Assembly (NCBI GenBank): GCA_903891475.1 | Contig: CAITEP010000023.1 | Coordinates: 1-64,000 of the forward strand | Direction: 5' to 3' | Length of the DNA: 64,000 bases | Origin: an uncultured Mucilaginibacter sp. | GTDB taxonomy: Bacteria > Bacteroidota > Bacteroidia > Sphingobacteriales > Sphingobacteriaceae | Shown here: positions 24,870-34,314 of the stretch, piece by piece | How positions within the stretch are numbered: the first letter of the stretch is position 1 | How the letters are laid out: each line of letters begins with the position of its first letter | Translations under genes and position numbers: made by a program | The notes under the pieces: generated by a model | Databases searched by the model: none | The model's input: the letters and a program-made list of their open reading frames with translations, nothing else | What the model was told of the DNA's origin: nothing

Positions 24870-26006
24870 TTACTCCGCATCCGTAAACTTCAAACAAACC
24901 GGGTTCCCTAATGAAATGGTATTGCCAGTTAAGTCGAGCATGCCGGTGTCTTTATTTATCCTAAAAACTACAATATTGTCGCTGCTTTGGTTGGCTACCA
25001 ATAGGAATCTTCCGGTAGGGTCTATCGTAAAATCACGTGGGTTTTTGCCGTAGGTAGGTACATGTTGCAATAAGGTAAGTTTACCGTTATCTTGGTCTAT
25101 AGTATATACTATAATCTCATTGGTTTCCAATCGGTTAGATGCATACAAAAACCTGCCATCTGGTGATATCTTGATGGCAGCCCCGGCAGTTTTACCAACA
25201 AAGTCTTTTTTTAATATGCTAATGGTTTGCTTTTCGGTTAGTTTGCCGCTGCTATAATCGTATACATAAATATTCGAACCCATTTCGGTTAGCAAGTAAG
25301 CATATTTTTTATTGTTCGAGAAAGCAAGATGCCTTGGCCCTTCGCCCGGCTTTACACTTACAGATGGAATACTTGCAGGGCTAAGCACTTGTACTTCTGA
25401 TGGTCGGTACCTTTCAATGTTTAATTTATCGGTACCCAAATCGGTATACAGCAAATATTTTTCATCGGGCGATAGCATACTGATATGCACATGCGGACTA
25501 TTTTGCCTGGCCGTATCAATGCTATGCCCTTCGTCCTTTATCAATTGCGAAACCGCGGCTACCGAGCCATCGGCATTCAAAGGTAAAACAGCTAAACTGC
25601 CGCTGGAGTAATTGGCAACAAACAGATTTTTCTTATCCTTATCAATCGCGATATAACATGGGTCGGCTCCGCCTGATGATTGTTTATTGATGAACACCAA
25701 CTTACCCTGTTTAGGCTCAAAACTAAAGGCACTTACCTCACCATTTTTACCTGTTTCGTTTACCGCGTAAACATATTTTTTATCAGGCGCTATACATAGA
25801 TAGCTAGGGTTGGCCACATCATCAATTTCATTCAAAAAAGCCAACCGCCCGGTTTCAGGGTAAAACCGATATACGTATATTCCCTTACTACTGCCTGTGG
25901 TATAGGTGCCAACAACCAAATCATAACTGGTTGCAAAGCCCTTTTTATGTTGGGCAAAGGTAATTGCCGGCAAAACCAGCATCAGGAATATCAGGCCTTT
26001 TTTCAT
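24870..26006 (-). CDS. Lactonase-family seven-bladed beta-propeller protein (6-phosphogluconolactonase-like)
   Basis: A 378-residue exported protein with a signal peptide (about 1-18, ending ITFAQ). Repeated propeller blades follow, each with the lactonase pattern: VGTYTTGSSKGIYVYRF, NPSYLCIAPDKKYVYAVNE, DPCYIAIDKDKKNLFVANYSSG, SPHVHISMLSPDEKYLLYTDLG, GPRHLAFSNNKKYAYLLTE, IKISPDGRFLYASNR and NPRDFTIDPTGRFLLVANQ. Seven such blades match the YbhE/Pgl lactonase family, some of which hydrolyse 6-phosphogluconolactone. An exported copy probably acts on another lactone or sugar derivative, so the physiological substrate is open. Confidence 0.88.
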   Translation of the reverse strand: MKKGLIFLMLVLPAITFAQHKKGFATSYDLVVGTYTTGSSKGIYVYRFYPETGRLAFLNEIDDVANPSYLCIAPDKKYVYAVNETGKNGEVSAFSFEPKQGKLVFINKQSSGGADPCYIAIDKDKKNLFVANYSSGSLAVLPLNADGSVAAVSQLIKDEGHSIDTARQNSPHVHISMLSPDEKYLLYTDLGTDKLNIERYRPSEVQVLSPASIPSVSVKPGEGPRHLAFSNNKKYAYLLTEMGSNIYVYDYSSGKLTEKQTISILKKDFVGKTAGAAIKISPDGRFLYASNRLETNEIIVYTIDQDNGKLTLLQHVPTYGKNPRDFTIDPTGRFLLVANQSSDNIVVFRINKDTGMLDLTGNTISLGNPVCLKFTDAE

Positions 26007-26047
26007 TTGTTTATTTTATTGGATATATGGGGCAATATAGCAATTGG

Positions 26048-26089
26048 CTGCAAAAAAATAACGCTTATTTTGCAAAACGTTTTTTGCAG
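26048..26089 (-). terminator. Possible terminator after the pseudouridine synthase gene
   Basis: Inverted repeat CTGCAAAAAA...TTTTTTGCAG, 10-bp arms with a 22-nt interior that holds further A/T pairing. It lies downstream of the pseudouridine synthase gene on the minus strand. Confidence 0.4.
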
Positions 26090-26105
26090 CTAAATGTTAC
26101 TGTAA

Positions 26106-27485
26106 CTATATTAAATGTTTTAGCTGTATAACTTCGCTTTCTTCCAAATAGCGCCAACGGCCACGTGGCAAATCTTTTTTGGTAAGGTTGGCATATACTA
26201 CCCTATCAAGCTTAACCACCTCATAACCCAAATGTTCGAAAATACGGCGTACAATGCGATTTTTACCACTGTGTATCTGTATGCCTACCTCGCGTTTGGT
26301 GCCACCGGCAACATATGATATGGAATCGGGTTTTATAAAACCATCTTCCAACTCCAAACCAAAACCAATTTTGTTTAAATCGCCTTGGGTAAGACTTTTA
26401 CTCAACTCCACTTGGTACAGTTTAGAAATATTATTTTTTGGGTGCGATAACTTGTCGGCCAAATCGCCATCATTGGTCATCAAAAGCAAGCCTGTAGTGT
26501 TTCTGTCTAAACGGCCAATAGGGTATATGCGTTCTTTGCTTGCTTTTTCAACCAAGTGCATTACAGTGCGTCGTTCGTGCGGGTCTTCGGTGGTGGTAAT
26601 ATAATCTTTAGGCTTATTCAACAAAACATAAACCATTTTCTCCCTTTTCAGTAGTTCACCATTGTAGCGAATTTCATCTTTCTGCGGGTCAACCTTATGC
26701 CCCAATTCCGAAATTACTACACCATTAACAGAAACCACTCCTGCGGCAATTAGCTCATCGGCTTTACGCCTCGAACATATTCCAGCATTTGATATATACC
26801 TGTTTAACCTAATTAAGCCTGTTTCCTTAGGTTCTGAGCCCTTTTTACGGCCTCTTATGGTTTTTGCCGGGGCATCTAAATCAGGACTAATGCGATCGTA
26901 TGAAGTTTTAGCCTTGTCGGTTTTGAAAGGCTTGTCGTTAAATTGCTTTTTAAACCCGCCTCTTTCGGGTCTGTCAGAACCACTAGAAGAGGAGCGTGGA
27001 CTTGTTTTTTTATCAAATGATGAAAATGGTCTTTTACCTTCCGACGAGCTTTCGCCAAAACGTTTTTTTGGTTGTGAGTCTCCTTCGGTAAACCTGCCTG
27101 AGTATGGCTTTTTCTTTTCGCCAAAACTTCTTTTCTCACCTCCACCTGCACTGCTATCCGTAGCGCGACCTGTATAAGGCGTTTTTCGTCCTTTAAATCC
27201 GCCTCTATCACTTGCGCTAAAACTACTGGCTGGTTTATCGCCGCCTTCCCCCCGGCTTTGGTAAGGTGGTTTGCTTCCTGTTAACGAAAAGCGTTTTTTT
27301 TCGCCAGTATCTTCGGTAGTCCCTGGTCGGGCTTGGCGTTTGCCTGCTGCCGAACCGGTGCTGGATGTAGAGGAAGTTTTGTTTGTTGAGGATGACCTTC
27401 TTGGCCTTTCGCTTGAATTGGAGGACCTGTTTGATGATCGGCTTTGGCCTTCATCTTTATTGCTCCTTGGTCGTTTAAATACCAT
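26106..27485 (-). CDS. rluB: RluB/RsuA-family pseudouridine synthase with long basic N-terminal extension
   Basis: A pseudouridine synthase acting on rRNA. The frame extends to 27521, but MVFKRPRSNKDE at 27485 is the more likely start. Residues 1 to about 220 are low-complexity (Arg, Ser, Lys, Gly, Phe; many FSSFDKK- and KKPYSGR-like repeats) and surely disordered. An S4 RNA-binding domain (RLNRYISNAGICSRRKADELIAAGVVSVNG) and the catalytic domain follow. IGRLDRNTTGLLLMTNDGDLADKLSHP carries the catalytic Asp, and HSGKNRIVRRIFEHLGYEVVKLDRV closes the fold. Long basic tails are common in Bacteroidota homologues. The choice of RluB over RsuA or RluF rests on overall resemblance only. Confidence 0.87.
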   Translation of the reverse strand: MVFKRPRSNKDEGQSRSSNRSSNSSERPRRSSSTNKTSSTSSTGSAAGKRQARPGTTEDTGEKKRFSLTGSKPPYQSRGEGGDKPASSFSASDRGGFKGRKTPYTGRATDSSAGGGEKRSFGEKKKPYSGRFTEGDSQPKKRFGESSSEGKRPFSSFDKKTSPRSSSSGSDRPERGGFKKQFNDKPFKTDKAKTSYDRISPDLDAPAKTIRGRKKGSEPKETGLIRLNRYISNAGICSRRKADELIAAGVVSVNGVVISELGHKVDPQKDEIRYNGELLKREKMVYVLLNKPKDYITTTEDPHERRTVMHLVEKASKERIYPIGRLDRNTTGLLLMTNDGDLADKLSHPKNNISKLYQVELSKSLTQGDLNKIGFGLELEDGFIKPDSISYVAGGTKREVGIQIHSGKNRIVRRIFEHLGYEVVKLDRVVYANLTKKDLPRGRWRYLEESEVIQLKHLI

Positions 27486-27656
27486 AGTTTTAATTTTGCG
27501 CTTTCGCAGCGTGAGGGTCAAAGTTAGTGATTTTTTAAGGATTTTACCTTTTTATACCTATTTTTTTTTATGCCGATAAAACCGCCTCTAAACGCTTTAA
27601 ACCTAGTTTTTGAACCCGATTGTCGGATGGTTAATCCGTGGTTATGGTTAACAATT

Positions 27657-27687
27657 TGATTATGTAGATTATATGGATTACCTTTGG
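27657..27687 (+). promoter_or_regulatory. Bacteroidetes-type promoter for the lytic transglycosylase gene
   Basis: TTG at 27657-27659, a 20-bp spacer and TACCTTTG at 27680-27687, an exact match to TTG-N19/20-TAnnTTTG. The start of transcription would be about 20 nt before the ATG at 27715. Confidence 0.65.
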
Positions 27688-27714
27688 CGAACATTCGGTA
27701 TTAATGTTTAACTT

Positions 27715-28497
27715 ATGTATAAAAAAGGAATGAAAAAAAATCACCTCTTTACGTGCTCCGTAATTGTGATAATGGTTATCATTTCGGGGATTAAAATTTT
27801 TAGTACACCTGTTAAAGCAGTCAATATTACCAGCGTTGACACCACTAAAAATATTTCGAAATACCTACTTCAAAGTGCCGATACCCTTTACAATTACAGC
27901 TTTGCCAACGAACTATTACCGCTCGACAACGCTAGGGTTAATAAGAAAATGCAATGGTCTTTAACTAGGCACAGTTTTAAATCGGTACAATCAAACTTAT
28001 TACAGAACAAGGCCGAAAAGATTTTCCCAATTATTGAACCTATTTTAAAAGCCTACGGTATTCCTGATGATTTTAAATATGTTCCATTGGTAGAAGCTGG
28101 TTTTAGCGAAGGAACTTCCGCCAAAGGCGCAAAAGGTTTATGGCAGTTTATGCCGGGCACCGCTCGTACTTATGGATTAAAAGTAGGTAAAGGAGTTGAT
28201 GAACGTACTAATATTAAAAAATCAACTGTAGCCGCTTGTAAATACATCCGTAGCTTGTACAATCAGTTTAACAGTTGGACTTTGGCCGCCGCCGCCTACA
28301 ACAATGGCGAGATTAAATTGCTGAAAGCCATTAACAGGCAAAATGAAGACAATTACTTCCGTATGCATTTAAATACCGAAACTGGTAATTATGTTTACAA
28401 TTTGATTGCCATGAAAGCCATTATTAGCGAGCCTTACCGATATGGTTATAAAAACTATATCAAACTAACGCCTGCTAATTTGTTGGCCTATAATTAA
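27715..28497 (+). CDS. Lytic transglycosylase (SLT/MltD-like), LysM-less
   Basis: A 260-residue secreted or membrane-anchored muramidase-type enzyme. A hydrophobic N-terminal segment (HLFTCSVIVIMVIISGI) acts as signal or anchor. The SLT domain (about 100-225) has YGIPDDFKYVPLVEAGFSEGTSAKGAKGLWQFMPGTARTYGL, with the catalytic Glu in VEAGF, then KYIRSLYNQFNSWTLAAAAYNNGE and FRMHLNTETGNYVYNLIAMKAI. Family members cleave the glycan strand with formation of 1,6-anhydro-muramic acid. There is no LysM module, unlike E. coli MltD. A second ATG at 27730 is an alternative start. A clear promoter and a strong terminator frame it as a single-gene unit. Confidence 0.92.
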   Translation: MYKKGMKKNHLFTCSVIVIMVIISGIKIFSTPVKAVNITSVDTTKNISKYLLQSADTLYNYSFANELLPLDNARVNKKMQWSLTRHSFKSVQSNLLQNKAEKIFPIIEPILKAYGIPDDFKYVPLVEAGFSEGTSAKGAKGLWQFMPGTARTYGLKVGKGVDERTNIKKSTVAACKYIRSLYNQFNSWTLAAAAYNNGEIKLLKAINRQNEDNYFRMHLNTETGNYVYNLIAMKAIISEPYRYGYKNYIKLTPANLLAYN

Positions 28498-28530
28498 TAT
28501 TTATGTAATAAAACCATATTACGGAGCACC

Positions 28531-28566
28531 AGACCGGTACCTTAAAAGGTTACCGGTCTTTTTTTT
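28531..28566 (+). terminator. Intrinsic terminator
   Basis: Arms AGACCGGTA and TACCGGTCT, extended by CCTT/AAGG with one bulged base, are followed by a run of T residues. It lies about 35 nt after the transglycosylase stop codon. Confidence 0.85.
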
Positions 28567-28577
28567 AGCTATCTTTG
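28550..28577 (+). promoter_or_regulatory. Candidate promoter upstream of uvrA
   Basis: TATCTTTG at 28570-28577 matches the -7 consensus exactly. The -33 position shows only TTA, 17 bp upstream and within the preceding terminator stem. A leader of about 95 nt would precede uvrA. Confidence 0.35.
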
Positions 28578-28678
28578 CAACTTCGAAAATAGGGTTCCTA
28601 CAAAAAAAGTTTGTAATAACATTTGTTTGTAAAAATTGAAATGTTGCGGTAATTAAATGAATTAATAAGGGTAGCAAG

Positions 28679-31546
28679 ATGACAGAAACTATTGACCTGG
28701 GCGAACAAAAAGATGTTGAAGTTTATGGCGCAAGGGTACATAATTTAAAAAATATTGATGTTTCGTTTCCGCGTAATAAGCTCACTGTTATAACTGGTTT
28801 AAGCGGTAGCGGAAAGTCTTCCCTAGCTTTCGATACTATTTACGCTGAGGGGCAGCGTAGGTATATGGAAACCTTCTCGGCCTATTCACGCCAATTTATG
28901 GGTGGGATGGAACGACCGGATGTAGATAAGGTTTCGGGTTTGAGTCCGGTGATTGCCATCGAACAAAAAACAACCAGTAAAAACCCACGCTCAACCGTTG
29001 GTACCATTACCGAGATATATGATTTTATGCGTCTGCTTTTTGCCAGGGCGGGTGAGGCATACTCCTATATAAGTGGTGAAAAAATGGAGCGCATGTCGGA
29101 AGACCAAATATTGAAAACAATATTTGAGAAATTCGACGGACAACCTATCAGTATTTTAGCACCCGTAGTGAAAGCACGCAAGGGGCATTACCGCGAGCTG
29201 TTTGAGCAAATACGCAAGCAAGGCTATTTAAAGGTTTGGGTTGATGGCGAAATAATGGATGTAAGCGCCAAAATGCAGGTGGATAGGTATAAAATTCACG
29301 ATATTGATATTGTGGTGGATAGATTGGCAGTATCAGAAGGTGATCATAAACGACTTTATACCTCTATCCAAACAGCCCTTAAAATAGCCAAAGGCATAAT
29401 CCGGATAGTGGATAAAGGTGGTAACCTCTTTTATTATAGCAAATATTTAATGGATCCCATTTCGGGGATATCCTATGACGAGCCACAACCTAATTCATTT
29501 TCGTTCAACTCGCCTTATGGAGCTTGCGAAAAATGTGGCGGTTTGGGTTATATTTTTGTGGTAGATGAAGCCTCCGTAATCCCTAACCCAAAACTAAGTA
29601 TACAAGCAGGTGGTTTAGCCCCATTAGGTGAATACCGTGAAACCTGGATTTTTCAGGTTTTAAAGGCATTGTCCAAAAAGTTTGAATTTTCATTAACCGT
29701 ACCTATCGAAAAATTATCAAGAGAACACCTTGATTTAATTTTGAACGGTACCGAAGAAATGGTAAGCGTTGCGGTAGAGTATAACAAATGGAACGTTCAA
29801 AATTACCAGATAAGTTTTGATGGCATTATCCGTATGTTGGAGGAGCAGCAAGAGCGCCGCAACGATGAGGGTATGGACGATATGGAAAACTATCGGGTAT
29901 TAAAAACTTGTCCGGTTTGTGAAGGCGCACGATTAAAAAAAGAATCCCTCCATATAAAAGTCGACAACAAAAATATTTTTGAACTGGCGAGTATGGACAT
30001 CCGGGCCCTGCAAGAATGGTTTGACGATATTGAAACACGTTTAAGCGAGCGTCAGAATGTAATTGCCAAAGAAATATTAAAAGAGATACGTGCCCGCATT
30101 GTTTTTTTATTGGATGTGGGTTTAAGTTACCTAACGCTCGACCGTACCGCCAAAACCTTATCAGGCGGCGAGGCACAACGGATCAGGTTGGCTACCCAAA
30201 TAGGCTCGCAGTTGATGAATGTGATGTACATTTTGGATGAACCGAGCATAGGCTTGCACCAACGGGATAACGAAAGATTAATCAATGCACTAAAAAACCT
30301 GCGCGACTTAGGGAATACGGTTTTAGTAGTAGAGCATGATAAGGATATGATATTGCATGCCGACCATGTAATTGATATGGGGCCGGCAGCGGGGGTGCAT
30401 GGAGGTGAAGTAGTTGCACAGGGCACTCCGCAAGAATTGATGAAAGCACATACGCTTACCACCAGCTACATAAACGGTGAACGTGAAATCGCGGTACCCG
30501 AAAAACGCAGAGAGGGAAATGGCAAAAATTTAACGTTACATAATGCTACAGGGCATAACCTAAAAAATGTGACCATTCAATTCCCATTAGGTAAGCTGAT
30601 TGGGATAACAGGTGTTTCGGGAAGTGGCAAATCGAGCTTAATTGCCGAGACTTTATACCCTATTTTAAATCATCATTTTTTTAGGGCGAAAAAAGTACCG
30701 CTAGCCTATAAAAAAATTGAAGGTTTGGAAGATATTGACAAGGTGATTGAAATTGACCAAACCCCCATCGGTCGCACACCTCGTTCCAATCCAGCTACTT
30801 ATACAGGGGTATTCTCGGATATCAGGAATTTGTATGTGATGCTGCCCGAATCGAGAATCAGGGGATATAAACCGGGTCGATTCTCCTTCAATGTTAAAGG
30901 AGGAAGATGCGAAACTTGTCAAGGAGCAGGCTTAAAAGTAATAGAGATGAACTTTTTGCCAGATGTACAAGTACCTTGCGAAGAATGCGGAGGCAGACGC
31001 TATAATAGGGAAACGTTAGAGGTACGTTATCGCGGAAAATCAATAAGTGATGTGTTGGATATGAGCATTGAAGATGCGACTCCGTTTTTTGAACATATCC
31101 CGGCTATTTACCGTAAGGTAAAAACACTGAACGATGTTGGCTTGGGTTATATTACCTTGGGGCAATCATCCACCACATTATCAGGTGGGGAAGCACAAAG
31201 GGTAAAATTAGCAACTGAACTCTCGAAAAAAGATACCGGAAATACCTTTTACATATTGGATGAGCCTACAACTGGATTGCATTTTGAGGACATAAACGTT
31301 TTGCTGGGTGTTTTAAACCAATTGGTTGATAAAGGCAATACCGTTTTAGTAATTGAGCATAACTTGGATGTTATTAAAGTAGTTGACCATGTGATAGACC
31401 TAGGCCCGGAAGGCGGCAGCGGTGGCGGAAAAATTTTGTTTAGCGGTACCCCCGAAGGTTTATGCAAGGTAAAGGAAAGTTTTACTGGTCAGTTTTTGAA
31501 AAAGGAAATGGATGTAAAAAAGGTGGAACACTCCTTTTCAAAATAA
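28679..31546 (+). CDS. uvrA: Excinuclease ABC subunit A
   Basis: A 955-residue DNA-damage recognition ATPase of nucleotide excision repair, full length. The first ATPase has Walker A GLSGSGKSS (40-48). Zinc-binding Cys motifs occur at CEKCGG and CPVCEGARL, and the first signature is TLSGGEAQRIRLATQIGS. The second ATPase has GVSGSGKSS, the zinc finger GGRCETCQGAG to VPCEECGGRRY, a second signature TLSGGEAQRVKLATELS and Walker B YILDEPTTGLH. It forms the UvrA2-UvrB2 complex at lesions. It has its own candidate promoter and is followed by nnr after 33 nt. Confidence 0.97.
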   Translation: MTETIDLGEQKDVEVYGARVHNLKNIDVSFPRNKLTVITGLSGSGKSSLAFDTIYAEGQRRYMETFSAYSRQFMGGMERPDVDKVSGLSPVIAIEQKTTSKNPRSTVGTITEIYDFMRLLFARAGEAYSYISGEKMERMSEDQILKTIFEKFDGQPISILAPVVKARKGHYRELFEQIRKQGYLKVWVDGEIMDVSAKMQVDRYKIHDIDIVVDRLAVSEGDHKRLYTSIQTALKIAKGIIRIVDKGGNLFYYSKYLMDPISGISYDEPQPNSFSFNSPYGACEKCGGLGYIFVVDEASVIPNPKLSIQAGGLAPLGEYRETWIFQVLKALSKKFEFSLTVPIEKLSREHLDLILNGTEEMVSVAVEYNKWNVQNYQISFDGIIRMLEEQQERRNDEGMDDMENYRVLKTCPVCEGARLKKESLHIKVDNKNIFELASMDIRALQEWFDDIETRLSERQNVIAKEILKEIRARIVFLLDVGLSYLTLDRTAKTLSGGEAQRIRLATQIGSQLMNVMYILDEPSIGLHQRDNERLINALKNLRDLGNTVLVVEHDKDMILHADHVIDMGPAAGVHGGEVVAQGTPQELMKAHTLTTSYINGEREIAVPEKRREGNGKNLTLHNATGHNLKNVTIQFPLGKLIGITGVSGSGKSSLIAETLYPILNHHFFRAKKVPLAYKKIEGLEDIDKVIEIDQTPIGRTPRSNPATYTGVFSDIRNLYVMLPESRIRGYKPGRFSFNVKGGRCETCQGAGLKVIEMNFLPDVQVPCEECGGRRYNRETLEVRYRGKSISDVLDMSIEDATPFFEHIPAIYRKVKTLNDVGLGYITLGQSSTTLSGGEAQRVKLATELSKKDTGNTFYILDEPTTGLHFEDINVLLGVLNQLVDKGNTVLVIEHNLDVIKVVDHVIDLGPEGGSGGGKILFSGTPEGLCKVKESFTGQFLKKEMDVKKVEHSFSK

Positions 31547-31579
31547 AACAAAAACAGCATAACCCAACTTTAGTATAGC

Positions 31580-33094
31580 ATGATCCCATTGTTAACCTCC
31601 AAACAAATTCATGAAGCAGATGCTTATACCATTACGCACGAGCCTATTGCCGATATTGATTTAATGGAGCGTGCCGCCTATGCTTTTGTGAATTGTTTTA
31701 TTAGCCGCTACCAGGATATGGCTGCTGCAATATCCATTTACTGCGGTACCGGGAATAATGGTGGCGATGGTTTGGCAATTGCCAGAATATTGACCCAAAT
31801 AGGTTATAGCCAAATAAATGTTAAAATTGCCCGATTCTCGCATAGGGAAAGCGATAATTTTAAAATAAATTTTCAACGGCTTATAACATTGGGCATTCCT
31901 GTTCTGGAGTTAAAGGCTGATTTTGAAAATCCAAAAGAAGAAGGCGTTTTAATTATTGATGCCTTATTAGGTTCAGGATTAAACAAACCACTTGAAGGGG
32001 CTTATAAAAAGCTGGTAAATTATATAAATGAATTAAAAAAAGCTACCATAGCGGTTGATGTGCCGACTGGTTTCTTCTGCGAGGGTGAAATACCTAGAAA
32101 TGTGGAAGCCATAAAGGCCGATTTGGTTATTACTTTTCAGCAGCCTAAAATAAATTTCTTGTTGCCCGAATCGGCTCCATTTATAAGCGATTGGGTAGCG
32201 GTTGATATTGGGATTGACCAAGCTTTCTTAAAAAGCCTACATGCTGATTGTCAATTTATTGAGGAGACAGATATTATACAAATACTAAAACCCCGACATC
32301 GATTTAGCAATAAGGGAACTTACGGGCATGCGCTCATTATTGCCGGACAACCGGAAACCATGGGGGCAGCCTTGTTATCAGCTACTGCTTGTTGCCAAAC
32401 AGGTGCTGGCTTAACCACGGCATGTATTCCATCTGCAGGACTTACCGCCCTGAATACCCGCATGCCCGAAGTGATGGCAGTATTACGGACGGAAGCGCAA
32501 ACCCCTGCCATTAATTGGGATGCTTATAATGCTGTTGGAATTGGCCCAGGTTTAGGTAAAGGTGCTGAAAGTTTGGCCTTATTAAAAGATGCCCTGACTA
32601 ATTTTAAAAAGCCAATGGTGATAGATGCCGATGCCTTGAACCTGTTAGCCGAAAATGAAAAACTTTGGGCTCAAATACCTGCAAATAGCATCATTACCCC
32701 GCATATGAAAGAGTTCGATCGTTTGTTTGGACTGCATAGCAACTGGTGGCAACGTATTCAAACCGGGTTAAAAATGGCAGTGGCACATAAAATCACCATC
32801 CTGCTAAAAAATGATTATACCATCATCATCAGCCCAAATGGTAAAGTATTTTTTAATTCGACCGGAAACCCGGCCATGGCGATTGGTGGCATGGGCGATG
32901 TGCTAACAGGAATAATAACCTCACTCTTAGCGCAAGGTTATCCATCAGAAGAGGCAGCTATTTTAGCCGCTTATATTCATGGAAAAGCAGGAGATGATTT
33001 GACAGCCGGAGGTTTATATGTTACCCTACCTTCAAAAGTAAGTGATTATGTCCCCCGAATAATGAAACTACTACTAAACAAAAAACGGCCGTAA
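31580..33094 (+). CDS. nnr: Bifunctional NAD(P)H-hydrate epimerase/ADP-dependent dehydratase
   Basis: A 504-residue fusion of the two NAD(P)HX repair activities. The N-terminal YjeF_N domain (about 1-215) epimerises hydrated NAD(P)H, with CGTGNNGGDGLAIARIL at 55-71 and IIDALLGSGLNKPL. The C-terminal ribokinase-like domain (about 225-504) dehydrates the S-epimer with ADP: KGTYGHALIIAGQPETMGAALLSATA, GIGPGLGKG, VIDADALNLL, and the anion-hole motif GNPAMAIGGMGDVLTGI. The length is normal for the fused form. It is probably co-transcribed with uvrA. The stop codon overlaps a possible terminator stem. Confidence 0.95.
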   Translation: MIPLLTSKQIHEADAYTITHEPIADIDLMERAAYAFVNCFISRYQDMAAAISIYCGTGNNGGDGLAIARILTQIGYSQINVKIARFSHRESDNFKINFQRLITLGIPVLELKADFENPKEEGVLIIDALLGSGLNKPLEGAYKKLVNYINELKKATIAVDVPTGFFCEGEIPRNVEAIKADLVITFQQPKINFLLPESAPFISDWVAVDIGIDQAFLKSLHADCQFIEETDIIQILKPRHRFSNKGTYGHALIIAGQPETMGAALLSATACCQTGAGLTTACIPSAGLTALNTRMPEVMAVLRTEAQTPAINWDAYNAVGIGPGLGKGAESLALLKDALTNFKKPMVIDADALNLLAENEKLWAQIPANSIITPHMKEFDRLFGLHSNWWQRIQTGLKMAVAHKITILLKNDYTIIISPNGKVFFNSTGNPAMAIGGMGDVLTGIITSLLAQGYPSEEAAILAAYIHGKAGDDLTAGGLYVTLPSKVSDYVPRIMKLLLNKKRP

Positions 33095-33113
33095 GTATTA
33101 TACAACCGTTTTT
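33081..33113 (+). terminator. Probable terminator after nnr
   Basis: AAAAACGG (33081-33088) pairs with CCGTTTTT (33106-33113) across a 17-nt loop. The stem spans the nnr stop codon and ends in a short T-run. Confidence 0.4.
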
Positions 33114-33480
33114 AAATTCAAACTAACTATAAACTGATCTCAAATAAAGAACTAATACTCAAACTTTGACTCAAAAAAACTTAAGGGGTTTAGTTTTTTA
33201 AAAGAACTTATTTTTATTCTCAACATTTAGACGTAAAATAACAACAATTAGTTACAAAATTTATTCATCAAACTTGTAAAAATATTGTTCTTTTTTTTGT
33301 TAAAGTTATAGCTTATGGCTTCGCAAAAAAACAGTAGAAATACGTAATTTTAAAATAAGTAATTCTACTATTTAGATAGGGTGGAAAAGCAGCTTAAAAG
33401 AGCTACCCATAATCGTATAATTTAAACCTTAAACACCTTTATGAGTGCCGGTAAAAGGGGTTAATTGGTATACAGGGCTG
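33114..33480. other. Gene-free spacer between convergent units
   Basis: About 370 AT-rich nt between nnr (plus) and the anti-sigma gene (minus). Two imperfect inverted repeats are visible: AGTAGAA...TTCTACT (about 33333-33370) and GGGT...ACCC flanking AGCTTAAAAGAGCT (about 33378-33410). No ORF with coding character was found. Confidence 0.4.
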
Positions 33481-34314
33481 TTAAAACTTACCAATCACCA
33501 TCATCTGATCCATAGTTGGTACAACACTTCCACCTTGAGGTTCTAAAGTTACAGCAAATGCTTCAGCAAGCTCAACAGATTTCATCTCCTTCATGTCGGA
33601 AGTGCTATCCGCAGTTTTATTAAACACTCCTAGGCTAATCGGTTTACCTTTTACCAAGGCCCATAATTGGTATTGGTGGTTTTTGTCATTTACTGGCATT
33701 TGTACCGATTTTAAATCAATCCAAACCTTTCTTTTTAAAGGGCTCCAGGCTATGGTTAACTTAGCATTAGGTACTTTAGGAGTACCTTGCAAGTTCAGGA
33801 ATCTAAAGGATGCATCTTGAAAAACTTCCAGCTCACCATTTTTAAAACTTACAGTTTTGGCAAATTGTTGTTTTTCTGATTGTAGGGATGCTATTTGCGC
33901 ATTAGTTTGTTGTAGCTTGCTATTTAAGCTAATTAATAAGTAAATGCTTAGTAGCAATAAAGCCAAACAAGCGGCAAAAGCGAATTTGTAAAAATTATAT
34001 TGTTTAAGATTTACTACTTTTTTATTGCTCGACTCGTTTATGCTTGAATTATCGGATAATTCGTGATCTAAACTACCTAAAATTCTATCACGCATATAAG
34101 TGGGCGGCTCAACGGCTGTTTTTTCCGCATAGGATGCCAAAGCATCTTCAATCGCATTTAATTCAACCTTTAATTCGGGATATTTAACCAACATATTTTC
34201 AACCTCCGCTCTCTCCTCATGATTCAAATCACCAAGAACGTAAAGTTCCAATATGCCAGACTCAATATATGCCTTAATGTCTTCCACTTTAATTAAAATA
34301 TTTTCTGAGTTCAA
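33481..34314 (-). CDS. Anti-sigma factor, RskA type
   Basis: A 277-residue membrane protein expected to hold the ECF sigma factor encoded just upstream. The cytoplasmic N-terminal part has IKAYIESGILELYVLGDLNHEERAEVENMLVKYPELKVELNAIEDAL, the RskA-like anti-sigma opening. A single transmembrane helix (FAFAACLALLLLSIYLLI, about 110-128) is followed by a coiled coil (SLNSKLQQTNAQIASLQSEK). The periplasmic RskA C-terminal domain (about 160-277) includes AKLTIAWSPLKRKVWIDLKSVQMP and YQLWALVKGKPISLGVF. The 5' end overlaps the sigma gene by 26 nt, so the pair is translationally coupled. Confidence 0.92.
   Translation of the reverse strand: MNSENILIKVEDIKAYIESGILELYVLGDLNHEERAEVENMLVKYPELKVELNAIEDALASYAEKTAVEPPTYMRDRILGSLDHELSDNSSINESSNKKVVNLKQYNFYKFAFAACLALLLLSIYLLISLNSKLQQTNAQIASLQSEKQQFAKTVSFKNGELEVFQDASFRFLNLQGTPKVPNAKLTIAWSPLKRKVWIDLKSVQMPVNDKNHQYQLWALVKGKPISLGVFNKTADSTSDMKEMKSVELAEAFAVTLEPQGGSVVPTMDQMMVIGKF

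Noticed and set aside
26857-27579. Several long ORFs on the plus strand and a second minus-strand frame opposite the pseudouridine synthase tail
   Set aside because: They come from the low-complexity Arg/Ser/Gly codons of the tail and have no domain or start context of their own.
28679-31546. Minus-strand ORFs of 73-116 codons inside uvrA
   Set aside because: Antisense shadows in a gene whose sense frame has all UvrA motifs.
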